Made by a program: the position numbers and the translations under genes
The notes under the pieces: generated by a model
Database searches by the model: none
What the model was told of the DNA's origin: nothing
Seen by the model: only the letters and a program-made list of their open reading frames with translations
Shown here: in pieces, positions 26,628-37,063 of the stretch
How the letters are laid out: each line of letters opens with the position of its first letter
How positions within the stretch are numbered: position 1 is the first letter of the stretch
Origin: Leishmania infantum JPCM5
Lineage: Eukaryota > Euglenozoa > Kinetoplastea > Trypanosomatida > Trypanosomatidae
Reading direction: 5' to 3'
DNA length: 64,000 nucleotides
Assembly (NCBI RefSeq): GCF_000002875.2
Contig: NC_009386.2
Span: forward strand, 79,501 to 143,500

Positions 26628-28862
26628 ATGGAACTCATGGCCACAATGGCCCTAGATCGCGACGCGATCAACACCGTCACGCTTCGCCTGCTACCACCGT
26701 CGGCCGCTCCCGGGGCAGCTGTGTCGTCGTGGCTGCTGTGGCACACAATCCCGATCACCGCCAGCCTATCTCGCACGCTGAGTCGGCTCGTGTCGATCGA
26801 GGCGTCTGCGATGACGCAGATGCCGCTGGACGACACCGCAGACGCTGCGGCGATGTGCCACTCAGCACACCGCTCGCACGATCGAAAGGCGCGCTCGCCC
26901 TCCGCGGCCTCGGCGTCTTCGTCATCGTCGTCGGCCTCAGCGTCATCGGCTCTCTCAACGAGGACAAGGCTCACGTGCTCCACCGCGGAAGCCGAGAAGA
27001 CGAGCTGGATCGAGCTGGCGCGCGTGGGGTACGTTGTGAGCGAGATTCACGCCTACTGCATCCTCTTAAAGTGCCGCCGTGCGGCGCAGGCGGCAAGGTT
27101 GAAAGCGGCGTTGGAGGAGGGCGCTGCGCTGGGCTTGACGGCGCCGGTGGAGTACGTGACTGACGCCCGTCCAGTCGTCGTCACGCACTGCGCCTTTGCA
27201 GAGCGACGAGGAAAGGCGGAGGCCGTCGGCGCCGATGGCACGAGTATCACCGACCACCACCTACCTCGTGTAAGGGCTCGCTGGTGCACCGGCGACCACA
27301 TGGTCTCCCTATGGGAAGCGATCGCTACCGTATACCCCGTTCGCGGCAACGGCGGCAGTGGTGGTGATGATGGCGACGGCGACAGTGCCTCGGATGGCGA
27401 CGGCGAGCATCACGACACTCGCGGGTCGCTACAGCGGCATCATCAGTATCACCATCATCCATACCATCTGCAGAGCAGCCCGCACACCGCGTCCTCTGCT
27501 CCTGTTACGCCTTCTCCAGCGCGGCAGTCGCCTGCTGCATCTTCCGCGATGCGTAAGGGCGCCGCACCGCCACCGTCGCGGCACGCCTCCGCGGTCACCG
27601 TCGCTGCGGCAGCGTCTACACCGAAGCACACCCCGTTGTCTTCGGCGAAGGCAGCGGGACGAGCGTCGCCGAGTCGCCCCCCACACACGCCGCCTCATCT
27701 CCCCCTCACCGGCCGTGGCGGCGGCGACCTTGGCCCGCTGCTGAGTGGCGACTTCTGCACCATCTGCCTGGACCCGCTTTACCTCAGCGCCTGCGTCACA
27801 ACGCTCTGCCAGCACTCCTTCCATTTAAGCTGCTACGCGCAGCTTCCGTCCGGGTCGGCCGAGTGCCCGCTCTGCCGCTTCTCCGTGTACGACCTGCTCA
27901 ACGATGCGCGCTGCAAGGTGTGCGGCACGTACGAGGACCTTTGGGTATGCCTAATCTGCGGCCACGTCGCGTGCGGCCGGGCGCGGCGCGATCATCAGCA
28001 GGAGCACTATCATGCGTCGGGACACTCCTGCTCGTGGCAGAGCACCACGAATCGCATGAGAAACTTGAGCTCCCGCATGTTTCTCCACCAGGAGGTGGCG
28101 CTGCTGCTCGAAGAGGACGGTGTCGACGATGCGGCGACGGCGGACAGTCCGCACAGCGTCGGTTCCGCTACGCGGCTCCGCAGCGCCGAGGCCGGGACGT
28201 CGTCAGAGGAAGCAGCGACAACCGCGATGGGTGGGACACTGTCGCCCTCTGACGCGGATCGCGTGCGGTACATGTCGTGGAGCGACTCACTGGTTGACCA
28301 CGACCTCCAGGAGGCACTGAACGAGAGCAAAGAAGAGGCGGTGGCGCAGTACTACACACAGTTCCTGCGTCAGCTCGCAGAGGAGCAGCAGCGGTGGTAC
28401 GAGGCGAGGCTGGCGGAGCGACGCCGCTGCCGGCGCGAGAGGCAGATGGAGACAGTCGCCATGGCTGGTGGGCGTCGCGCAGAAAGCGCGTCGTCGTCCG
28501 CAGCGGGTTGGTTGTCAAACGTCGCACCATCGGCGCACACCGCTCTGCACCGCATTGCCGTGGACGAGCGGCGGCTGCGACGTCGCGTGCTCTCCGAGTA
28601 CGTGCAGGCGACCATCAGCCTCCTTCAGGCGGCCCAGCGCGAGTATGCCGGCATGACTCACACGCTCAGGGCCGCCCGCGATGATGCACAGCAGCAGGTG
28701 CTTCTCCGGTCGCACTTCAACTCCGGGCTTATGGCACAGGTGGAGCGAGTACGCCAGCGCACACGAGAGTTGCAGCGCAAAGGCGAAACGGCCGCACAGC
28801 AGAAGGCGGCTGAGGAGGCGGAGCTGCAGCGTCTCGTTGATGAGGCGTTGTCGTCGCTGTGA
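26628..28862 (+). CDS. BRAP: BRAP2-type RING and UBP zinc finger protein
   Basis: A 744-residue homologue of BRCA1-associated protein 2 (yeast ETP1), a ubiquitin ligase that binds ubiquitin through its UBP finger. The N-terminal part to about residue 230 would be the BRAP2/RRM-like domain and is interrupted by Ser/Ala-rich sequence. A His/Ser/Pro-rich linker follows. The RING spans about 377-416, with CTIC, then CQHSFHLSC, then CPLC. The UBP-type finger starts at about 429 (CKVCG, CLICGHVACGR, then HYHASGH), in the same order and spacing as in BRAP. A coiled coil fills about 555-740. The ATG at 26628 is used because the frame upstream begins with GTG. Substrate unknown here. Confidence 0.92.
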   Translation: MELMATMALDRDAINTVTLRLLPPSAAPGAAVSSWLLWHTIPITASLSRTLSRLVSIEASAMTQMPLDDTADAAAMCHSAHRSHDRKARSPSAASASSSSSSASASSALSTRTRLTCSTAEAEKTSWIELARVGYVVSEIHAYCILLKCRRAAQAARLKAALEEGAALGLTAPVEYVTDARPVVVTHCAFAERRGKAEAVGADGTSITDHHLPRVRARWCTGDHMVSLWEAIATVYPVRGNGGSGGDDGDGDSASDGDGEHHDTRGSLQRHHQYHHHPYHLQSSPHTASSAPVTPSPARQSPAASSAMRKGAAPPPSRHASAVTVAAAASTPKHTPLSSAKAAGRASPSRPPHTPPHLPLTGRGGGDLGPLLSGDFCTICLDPLYLSACVTTLCQHSFHLSCYAQLPSGSAECPLCRFSVYDLLNDARCKVCGTYEDLWVCLICGHVACGRARRDHQQEHYHASGHSCSWQSTTNRMRNLSSRMFLHQEVALLLEEDGVDDAATADSPHSVGSATRLRSAEAGTSSEEAATTAMGGTLSPSDADRVRYMSWSDSLVDHDLQEALNESKEEAVAQYYTQFLRQLAEEQQRWYEARLAERRRCRRERQMETVAMAGGRRAESASSSAAGWLSNVAPSAHTALHRIAVDERRLRRRVLSEYVQATISLLQAAQREYAGMTHTLRAARDDAQQQVLLRSHFNSGLMAQVERVRQRTRELQRKGETAAQQKAAEEAELQRLVDEALSSL

Positions 28863-30190
28863 CGGGCCACGCCGTGTATCCGGCGCCGCCAGCACCCCCC
28901 CACACACACACACACCTTCGTTCACAGCCCCCGAGGGCCATTCGCCATGCCGTCTCCTTGTCGTTCTGATCTCCTCCGTGGTGCGTTGTCCGTGTGTGCA
29001 CCCGGCGACTCCGTGGGTCGGCACACATGCACACGCACATATCTATCTGTGTGCGCGCAGGGGCATCAGAACAAGATGATCACGAAGGCGATGGAAGGCG
29101 GTGACAACTTTTCCTCTTGTGCATACGTATGACTGCGCGCCTGCACTGCGGCAGGCTCCCTCTCACCCGTCATGTAAACACTTCGCGCGCGCACAAGCAC
29201 ACGTCCACGGCGGTCATCTCCGTTGTTTCGCGCATCTCTCTTGCTGCTTGCCACCGATGCCGCTGCTTCGTGGCTCCCCCACAGTGAAGCCGCACCTCAT
29301 CACTCCCAGCCACACACGTGCAGGTGTGTGTGCGCAACAAGCACAAACACAGGAAGCCGAAGGCGTGCCTTGGGCATGCTGACGACGCGCTCCCCTCCCC
29401 CACCCCACCCCACCCCCTGCCTGGGCGTGCGCTCCTCCTTGCCGTCGTCTCTCTGTCCTACGCCAGCAACCGAGTGTGTGTGCACACATCGCCCCTCCTC
29501 CCATCCTACACGCATACACACACACACACAGGCCAGAGGTCCGGTCGACGCTGACGACGATGCCCGACTCGCTTCATGGTCTCTCATGCAACGCCCTCGC
29601 ACACGCTCCTCCCCCGCCCTTCTCTCCCTCTCTCACCACAAACGCGCACTCACACACACACGCACACACACACACACACGATAACAGCGCGCTGCTGGGA
29701 TCTGTATAACGTTCTATCCGCGTTCGATCCGCATCTCTCGCCCTCTGCCTCGTCCCCTTCCCTCCTACTGCTCCTTGAAAACTCACCTGCTTCCTCATTC
29801 CTGCGCACGCACGCACGCACGCGCTCTCTTCTCTCTACGCACCGCGCAGAGCTTCCTCATCACCTGTGCGCCGCAGCCACACACACACACACACGCATAC
29901 GCATACGCAAGCGGCCACCGGTTCGTGCCTCGTTGCATCCTGCGTTGTTTCTCTCGTTCTCGGGAGAGGGATCGCTCTTAAGCCGTCGCCTTCTTGTTGT
30001 TGTTGGAAGCCCGCGCGGTGGATGTGTTGCCGCTCTTGTGCTCGCCGCCGCATCTTGTGCACTCGGAGCGGACGTTGCGAGGTCCATCCGTCACCGTCGC
30101 GTCTCTCATTTTCTCTTGCTGCGTAGAGAGTGAGGCACGCCATACCCACCACACCTATACATACGTAGACAGGTGCACGGCACGCGCGCG
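28863..30190. other. Intergenic, 1.3 kb
   Basis: No gene supported. Several CA tracts occur (about 29518-29530, 29650-29680, 29876-29895), and pyrimidine-rich stretches occur near 29740-29780, suitable for splicing of the next gene. Confidence 0.65.
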
Positions 30191-31957
30191 ATGGAAGCGA
30201 ACGTGACCGTCACCACCAAGCCGTACAAGCCGGCGGCGTCCATCTATGATGCGTGGAAGGAGACGCTGCTGCCCTTTCTCGTCCCGGCGACGGTGCTCAG
30301 CGCCTGGCCCATGATCATGCTTATCCGAGATCGCAATCGCGTCCCGATCAAGCTGCTCACGATCGCCGCGCTCGTCTCGCTGGCCGACGGCCTCCTTGGC
30401 AGCTGCGCCTTCCCGCTGCAACATCAATACGCCTTCTCCCTCTCCGCGAACTCGGCCTTCTTCTATGCAGGCACCGTCACCTACTGGCTTAGCGGCGCAG
30501 CCCTGAGTCCGCTGATGGAGATGTGGGGGTGCCAGCGCTCCTGCATGGCGCTGGCCATCGCGGGTGCTGCTGGTGCATGGGGTAGTGGGCAGAGCATCGC
30601 TCTCTTCGTTCTCTGTGGCCGTATTGCCACCGCAGCAGCCACGTCTGGTCTCTCGACGTGGGTCGAGTGCGCGCTCTACCACGAGGCGCACGTGCACCAT
30701 TGCCCTTCCGCCGCCGCCGGCGATGACAAGGGTATGGTGGACAGCAACGGTGGTGAGGCGCTCGGCGGTAGCGGTGCGCTCACGATCTTCCATCAGGTAC
30801 GTCCTGCCATGTTGTTGTTTTCCATGATCGCGTCGCAGTACGTGATGGCGGTGACGCCGACGGTGTCAGTGGCGCCGTGCTGGGTGGCGCTCCTGTGCTA
30901 CATAGGCGTGTTCGTCGTTGCCTGGGGCCTCGCTGCGCTACCTGCAACCTCGGCTGCCGGATCGTCGTGGTGGACGGGATCGAACCCCTTCCACGTAGCC
31001 GGCGGCGGCGGCAACGGCGTGCATGCAAAGAACGCGAGCATGAAAGATGCCTCATCGAGCACCTCGGAGTTTGAAAGCACGGTGGCGATGCTACTGCCGG
31101 GCGTGGCGCTGAGCTGCTGCAGCGCGGGCGGCTCGCGACTGTCCTCGTCGAAGCACATGCTGCGGCACTACGTGCACGCCTACAGCACCTCAATCCGGAC
31201 ACTGTGCATGCCGCGATATCTTGCCCGCCACATCGTGGACATCGTCTTTGGCGCCGCCTTCCTTACGGGATCGCTGCTGTGGGTGCCAACGCTGGAGCTG
31301 TACGACGACAGCATCCCGTTCGGCTTTGTGTTTGAACTGTTCATGATCGCCACCTTCCTCGGCAGCACCTTCTCGCTTCCGGTGTGGGCCGTCGGCGGCG
31401 CAGAGGCGGCGCTGGTGGTCCTCCTCAGCCTCAGCGAGCGCACGCTCTCCACCTCGCGCGACTACGCCATCCCAGTGACGATCATGCTCGGCGGCATCGT
31501 GCTGCACCTCACGCACGGCTGTGTCCTCACCATGGGCAGCTTGTGGCGCGCCGAGTACCCGATCTCTAGCGCGCCACTCACGCTCTTGTTCTTGCTAAAG
31601 GCCTCCACCGGCGTCCTCGGGTGGGTCTTCCTCAACGCCATCGACGGCAAGTATATGGAGGACGCCTTCTTCTTTGAGGCGCAGTGGATGTGGGTGCTGA
31701 TGTGGGTGGAGGCGGTGGCGCTGACGCAGTACATCGTCGCGCGCATGGCTCCCGGTTGTGGCCGCCACGCCAACGGCGCGGCCATCGCGAAAGACGGCGG
31801 TGCGGCGCTGTTGCAGAAGCCGGATAGCGGTAGCGTCAAGGACCTGAGCGGCAACGGTATGAAGGAGACGGCGGTGGCAGGGGGGCCAACGGTGCGTCTC
31901 CAGACCGACATGCTCTCGCACGCGCCGTTCAACGGCGCGGAGACCGCGAAAATGTAG
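30191..31957 (+). CDS. MFSD5-like major facilitator (molybdate-anion transporter family)
   Basis: A 588-residue polytopic membrane protein with about 12 hydrophobic segments split by a loop at about 170-195 and a Ser/Gly/Ala-rich loop at about 255-330. It resembles MFSD5/MOT2: LVSLADGLLGS near 61 (family: LADWLQGP), SPLMEMWGCQRSCMAL near 106 (family: LVDWLGRKRSCVLF), LCGRIATAAATSGLSTWVECALYHE near 141 (family: LVGRALGGLSTALLFSAFEAWYIHE), and SLLWVPTLELYDDSIPFG near 360 (family: FLWTPVLDPHGAPLG). MFSD5 members have been linked to molybdate uptake in algae; the substrate here is unproven. The ATG at 30191 follows a GTG-led extension. An assembly gap begins 165 bases after the stop. Confidence 0.75.
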   Translation: MEANVTVTTKPYKPAASIYDAWKETLLPFLVPATVLSAWPMIMLIRDRNRVPIKLLTIAALVSLADGLLGSCAFPLQHQYAFSLSANSAFFYAGTVTYWLSGAALSPLMEMWGCQRSCMALAIAGAAGAWGSGQSIALFVLCGRIATAAATSGLSTWVECALYHEAHVHHCPSAAAGDDKGMVDSNGGEALGGSGALTIFHQVRPAMLLFSMIASQYVMAVTPTVSVAPCWVALLCYIGVFVVAWGLAALPATSAAGSSWWTGSNPFHVAGGGGNGVHAKNASMKDASSSTSEFESTVAMLLPGVALSCCSAGGSRLSSSKHMLRHYVHAYSTSIRTLCMPRYLARHIVDIVFGAAFLTGSLLWVPTLELYDDSIPFGFVFELFMIATFLGSTFSLPVWAVGGAEAALVVLLSLSERTLSTSRDYAIPVTIMLGGIVLHLTHGCVLTMGSLWRAEYPISSAPLTLLFLLKASTGVLGWVFLNAIDGKYMEDAFFFEAQWMWVLMWVEAVALTQYIVARMAPGCGRHANGAAIAKDGGAALLQKPDSGSVKDLSGNGMKETAVAGGPTVRLQTDMLSHAPFNGAETAKM

Positions 31958-32122
31958 ATGCCGTGTTACTCGGCGAGGCTGCAGGAGCGGCGTTACGAAG
32001 CGCAGACCGCCGAAGAGGAGTGGAGGGGGAGGGAAAGGGCAGAAGGGAAAAGCAGGGCAGCGCTTCTCGTTGTTGGGGGTTTGGGTGCACGCACAGCGGA
32101 GGCGCGCCATCCATCCCGGTCG

Positions 32123-32222
32123 NNNNNNNNNNNNNNNNNNNNNNNNNNNNNNNNNNNNNNNNNNNNNNNNNNNNNNNNNNNNNNNNNNNNNNNNNNNNNN
32201 NNNNNNNNNNNNNNNNNNNNNN
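32123..32222. other. Assembly gap (100 N)
   Basis: Exactly 100 ambiguous bases, the conventional placeholder for a gap of unknown size. Its neighbour is repetitive-looking, which may be why assembly broke. Sequence or a gene could be missing. Confidence 0.98.
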
Positions 32223-32239
32223 CACAAACTGTTTGCAGA

Positions 32240-33170
32240 AGGTGAAGCGTCGTGCGGCGGGACTACCCCGCGCGGTTTCTGATCCGGGGAAGAGAGCTTG
32301 ATCAGCCGACCTTCCAAGCTACTCGAGGACGAACTCAAGCGCCACACAGCAAAGGTCTTCCGCATCAGGAGCACACCACTCATGCTCTCGGGGGGGGGGG
32401 GGTTCGCCGCCGTCTACAAGAGCGGACGTGTAGCAGATCGCGGCAGCAGATATGTCTGTCATCGGGCAAGCTGTGGCTCAGATGAAGACGAACATGGAAG
32501 CGGTCGTCAAGCATTTGCGCCACCACAGAGGTCCACCGCGAAGAGAGCAACAATGGCAGTCCAAGCGACGCAACGGGGACCGCAAGGGTGGAGGCCAATA
32601 ATGCTAGCAGCAACAGCAGCCTCCTGTTCCTGCACGGCGCCCTCCGCACGCCGGCCTGCCACTGTATCTCGGTGCAAAGGCCGGGTGTTCCACATCGAAG
32701 GGAGGCCCAAAACGTGAGGGGCAGAGTCAAGCGGATCGGAGAGCGCAGGAGCGGGTCACAACACAGAATGACGGCGAAGCCGCGCGAGGCTATGCGATGG
32801 TGTGTGTGTGTGTGGTGGGTGGTTGGGGAGGAGGGGTGCACACGGTCGTAGCTCAGTGGACGGCCCGAACAGAGGCGCAGGATGACGCCTTGAGAACCGC
32901 GGCGGCCCCAGCGCGAGGCCGGAGAGCGGTGGAGGGGCCCGCCGCCAGCAAGGGTTCCGGACCTGCTGTCTAACGGTGAGTGCTTCCACAGCGAAGCACT
33001 CGGCCTATGTAGAGCCTCGGGCATCTGTGTCGTGGTTGTAGTCCCTGATCGCGACACAAGAGCTGGCGGAGAGTAGAGGCCTGATTATGCGCGTAGCACT
33101 GGGCCACGGCTCATTGTTTTTTTTTTGGTGTTGTCGGGAAGCGTGTCAGTGCAGCGGACTCGATTCGTTC
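32240..33170 (+). mobile_element. Possible degenerate SIDER/ingi-related retroposon remnant
   Basis: About 0.9 kb of non-microsatellite DNA with decayed short frames, followed by a T run at 33117-33128. The stretch at about 32870-33060 (GCGGCGGCCCCAGCGCGAGG and following) reminds me of SIDER-class elements, which are common in Leishmania 3' UTRs. No diagnostic signature was verified, so this is a weak call. Confidence 0.3.
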
Positions 33171-33220
33171 TGAGGGGGGCGTACAAACTTGATCCGCATC
33201 ACACATCTCCTTGGCACAGC

Positions 33221-33468
33221 GCCATGCACGACATGGCCGCTGACGTCCGTAGCCCTAACTCGCGCTCTGCCGGGGCACTCCCTGACGTCACAGATGCTCG
33301 GCCCTGGTCGCCACCACAGGTGGTTCTGGCATGGGCCGGGACGGCGGAGGGAGGAGTGGGGGGTGGGTGGGTGGGTGGGTGGGCGCCCTGCAGCCTGAGG
33401 TACCCCCCCCCCCACGCACGGAGGTGTGTGCGTGTGTGTGTGTGTGTGTGTGTCTGTGCGCCGCCGCC
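33221..33468 (+). repeat. Dispersed repeat family, copy 1 (core)
   Basis: About 248 bases nearly identical to 49785-50028 and to the reverse complement of 56931-57176. It starts at GCCATGCACGACATGGCCGC, includes CCACCACAGGTGGTTCTGGC, then a GGGT run, a C run and a GT run, and ends at CCGCCGCC. Upstream of the core it only weakly resembles the other copies. It may be a SIDER-type retroposon fragment. Confidence 0.9.
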
Positions 33469-33881
33469 TCACCCCACAACGATACACGTGCGTGATTGAG
33501 CAGAAAATACATACACGCACGCGCACAGATGCCTTCGTCCCCTTCTTCTCCTTCCAACCGGCCTCAAATTTTGTTGCCGCCCTGCCCCCTCCCCTTCCCT
33601 CAGTCCCTCTATCTACGTGTCTGAGCCTCATCACATTCTAACCACACAGGGCTCCTGCGCCGGCACGCACTGCCACGATCACCGCCTCTGCCGCCCACCT
33701 ACCCACCGCCTCTCCTCCGTACCGGCCTTCCCGTGTTTGCCTTGAAGACTCACCGGCTCGTTCACCGCCGTCGATAGCCGCACCGCAACACGAAACAGTG
33801 CACTGCTGTCCGACGGCTCCACACCCGTCTCTCTTTTCCGGATTCCTCCCCTCCTCGTCATTCTCCCGTGGAAGGCCCCGC

Positions 33882-34538
33882 ATGCCGTGGGCGACCACCC
33901 TCGATCCCAAGGCCCCGCCGCCGCCGACGCTGTGCGTCACCGTTAGCAGCACGACCGATGTGCTCATCATCGCCGACATGCAGGTAGACTTCTTGGCACC
34001 TGGCGGCTCTCTCCACGTAAAGGGAGGTGAAGCGCTGCTGGATGGTATCAACGCCGTGTCTTCCCAGTTGCCGTTCCGCTACCAAGTCGCCACGCAGGAC
34101 TGGCATCCGGAGAATCATTGTTCCTTCGTCACCCATGGCGGGCCGTGGCCACCGCACTGTGTGCAGGGCTCGGCGGGAGCGCAGCTGCACGCAGGGCTCC
34201 ACACGCAGCGCATCAACGCGGTTATACGTAAAGGTGTCACGCAGCAAGCGGACAGCTACTCCGCCTTCGTGGAGGACAACGGGGTGTCGACGGGTCTGGC
34301 CGGGCTGCTGCACTCCATCGGCGCGCGCCGCGTCTTTGTGTGCGGGGTGGCCTACGATTTCTGCGTCTTCTTCACCGCAATGGACGCGCGAAAAAACGGC
34401 TTCAGCGTAGTGCTGCTGGAGGACTTGACGGCCGCCGTGGACGACGCGGCGTGGTCGGCACGAACAGCAGAGCTGAAGGACGCCGGTGTCGTGCTGCTGA
34501 AGAGTTCTGCACTCGTGGCGGAAGGCACACAGACGTAA
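33882..34538 (+). CDS. PNC1: Nicotinamidase
   Basis: Converts nicotinamide to nicotinic acid in NAD salvage, important in Leishmania, which is thought to lack de novo NAD synthesis. The protein has 218 residues and the isochorismatase-like fold. The catalytic triad is visible as Asp32 (IIADMQVDF), Lys117 (RKGV) and Cys161 (YDFCV). The metal site typical of the family appears as D..H (TQDWHPENH), followed by WPPHCVQGS, as in yeast PNC1 (WPVHCVKNT). The nearby cis-peptide stretch GVAYDFCV is typical. The ATG at 33882 is chosen; upstream in-frame codons begin with GTG. Very confident. Confidence 0.96.
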   Translation: MPWATTLDPKAPPPPTLCVTVSSTTDVLIIADMQVDFLAPGGSLHVKGGEALLDGINAVSSQLPFRYQVATQDWHPENHCSFVTHGGPWPPHCVQGSAGAQLHAGLHTQRINAVIRKGVTQQADSYSAFVEDNGVSTGLAGLLHSIGARRVFVCGVAYDFCVFFTAMDARKNGFSVVLLEDLTAAVDDAAWSARTAELKDAGVVLLKSSALVAEGTQT

Positions 34539-36595
34539 GTGGGCGCAAGGGCGAGAAGGAGTCAGTTGGAGCGAGCAAGAGACGACGCGGCAACGAAGCG
34601 CCGGTGCGCGCGGTGTGTGCACAGTGAGGTGGTGCTGCTGTGCCGCCGCCGCCGCCGCTGCGCTTACAGACGAAGTCTGTATAGGCAGACGAAGCGATGC
34701 CGTTCATCTGGGTGGCCACCGCCATCACCGCCACCCGCTCTTCTCCTGGGGCAACCCTTTACGCTCCCTTTTCTGTCACGTTTGCCCATCGAAGCGTTGT
34801 TGATACCCCTTCCGTTGGCACGCGCACAGGCATGACGACGGCGACGGCGGCGGACAATGCAGACCTTAACTGCCTTCTAGTTCTACTTAAGCCTCGTGTC
34901 ACATCTATACGCACGTGCACGCGCATGCGCACGCACAGGCGTGCATGCACGCAGCCGAGGTTCTCCTTTCCGCCTTCTTATTCCGTCACGAAACCCTTTT
35001 TTGTACGCGCAGCAACGTCAAGGGCAACGTGGGCGCGCTAAGAACGAAACTTTTTTCGAAAACCGGAAGAAGTGATCGCATCACTTGAGAACGAGATTGT
35101 CTGCCACGTGGGTCGATGCGCTCTGCACGCACGCACACGCACAGCCTCCGCGCATTTCGGTCGCACTCTCTCACCCCCCCCGACACACACACCACCACTA
35201 CCACCCTCCTCCTTCGCCTGTCTCGCTGGAATCGTGGGGACGAAAGGCGGAGAGACCATGAGAAAACGCGTGTGTCCGTGTGCCTGCGTGTGTGTGTGTG
35301 TGTGTGACGGAAAGCCTGGCGGACGTTCTTGCCTCTTGCTGATCGACGGCACATTGGAGGTAGGTATGCACGCACGGAAGCGGCAGAGAGGGGCAGCCAC
35401 GAACAGCAACATGCCCTTCGTGAGCCACTCCATGCGGCATGCGTCGCGCCCTTCCACCAGCGTCGCCACCGCCACCGCCACCGCGACCTTCCTCTTCTCT
35501 CTCTTTTCTGCCGCTGTGATGATGCTCACCTGTCCTCCGCCGTCTCTCCCACACCACCACCGCCTCAACACCTCTCTCGTCCTCCTCCCCACTCCCCTCA
35601 AAAACAAAAAAAAAACAACGACGACCACCTTCGATGCGCCTCCGTACACTATATCGCGGCCCTCCCTCCATCATGCGCACAGGAGAACAGTGAAGCAACA
35701 AGCAAACAAGCAAACCATACACAAGAACAGCAGCAGCAGAAGAGGGGAGGCATCGTCACGCTACGTCACACCGCACCACGCCATCACCTCCCCCTACACA
35801 CGCACACACAACACCCTTCCCTCCCCTCCCACTCATCCCCCACCCTCCTCCTCCTCCTCCTTTTCGCCGTAGTTTACGTCCTCCCTTCCTTCGCTTCCTC
35901 CTTCCCCCATCTTGTTGTTGCTCCGCCCCCTGTAGCCACGTTCTATTACAAGCGCCCGACGACGACGACGACGACGAAGAGAGAGAGGGAGCCAGCAACG
36001 ACACGAAAGACCTCATCTCTGCCTCCGGCTTCTTCCGTCCGTCGCTCTTCGCCACTCTAACGACTTTTTCGTTCTTTCTCGTGCGTGTGCGTGTGCCTCC
36101 GACACCTCGCCACCACCACCACCAACCCTACTCCTCCTCCTCCCTCCCCCTTTTCCCTTCTCGGAGCTGTGCCGTTCTTCTTTCTACTTTGGTCTTGCTC
36201 GCTTAGCGGCATCAGCAGCAGCAGCAGCAGCATCCTCTTCTCCGCTCCGTTGCTGCCGGCGAGGTCTAAACACACACACCGCCACCACTCCCTCTGTGTG
36301 CGTGCATGCGTGTGCGTGTGTGTGTGTGCATGCGTGTGTGCACCGTGACGCGTTGGTCGCTGCTGAAGACGAAGGAGGTACGAGCAGCACGCGTCCCTAC
36401 ACACGACACCACGCAGCGCTGTCGAGGAACGGAAAATACACGTATACAAGCGATACGCAAAGGCGAGGCAACAGAGGCAGCGCGTTGCCAGCGAGAGGGC
36501 GAACTCCCACGAGTGTTGCAGCGGCACACGCCCACGCGCTCTCTGTGTGTTTGTAGTAGCAGGAGGAGCATAGGTGCGGGGTGGTGCAGTCCTTC
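34539..36595. other. Intergenic, 2.06 kb
   Basis: No gene supported. It includes an A run near 35609-35617, GT runs near 35287-35306 and 36310-36330, and strongly pyrimidine-rich DNA at 35820-35900 and 36120-36180, plausible splice signals for CE1. Confidence 0.65.
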
Positions 36596-37029
36596 ATGTC
36601 AGACCTAGCCGCTGATGCGGGGAAGCCCCCGCAGCAGCAGCAGCAGTCATCACAGGCGAAACCGCCAGCGCCGGCCGAGACGCGGCTGAACGCGAACGCC
36701 AAGTCCTTTACGCCGACTGCCACCACCGTTGTTGCTGCTGGTGCTGCGGCCCCTGCGCATCCGCCCGCCAAGCAACCGCCGCCGACTCGCCACGCAGGCG
36801 CTAAGACACCACCGGCCGGGGCGGGCACCAAGGGGTCGCCAGCGAGTGGCGCCCAGACTTTGGCGCCGCCAGCCCCGCATCTCCCGCCGGCGCAGTCAGC
36901 TGGAAAGAAGGGCATGATGATGATGCCACCGCCGCCTAGGTTCCCGGAGATGGCAGGCATGGTCCCGGGCATGCCACCGCCAATGCCGGGAACCGCATCT
37001 ACTGGCGGCATGATGCCCGCAGGCTTCAT

Positions 37030-37063
<34 letters not shown>

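Larger units (their letters stand above)
32223..33881. other. Intergenic after gap, with retroposon-like DNA
   Basis: No intact gene. Positions about 32240-33170 differ in texture from ordinary spacers: few microsatellites, mixed composition, broken short ORFs. Repeat copy 1 lies at 33221-33468. Pyrimidine-rich DNA near 33540-33610 would serve the nicotinamidase gene. Confidence 0.55.

Noticed and set aside
32845..32885. tRNA-like sequence GTAGCTCAGTGG
   Set aside because: It resembles a D-arm, but no acceptor stem pairing or TTCGA-type T-arm follows at the right distance.
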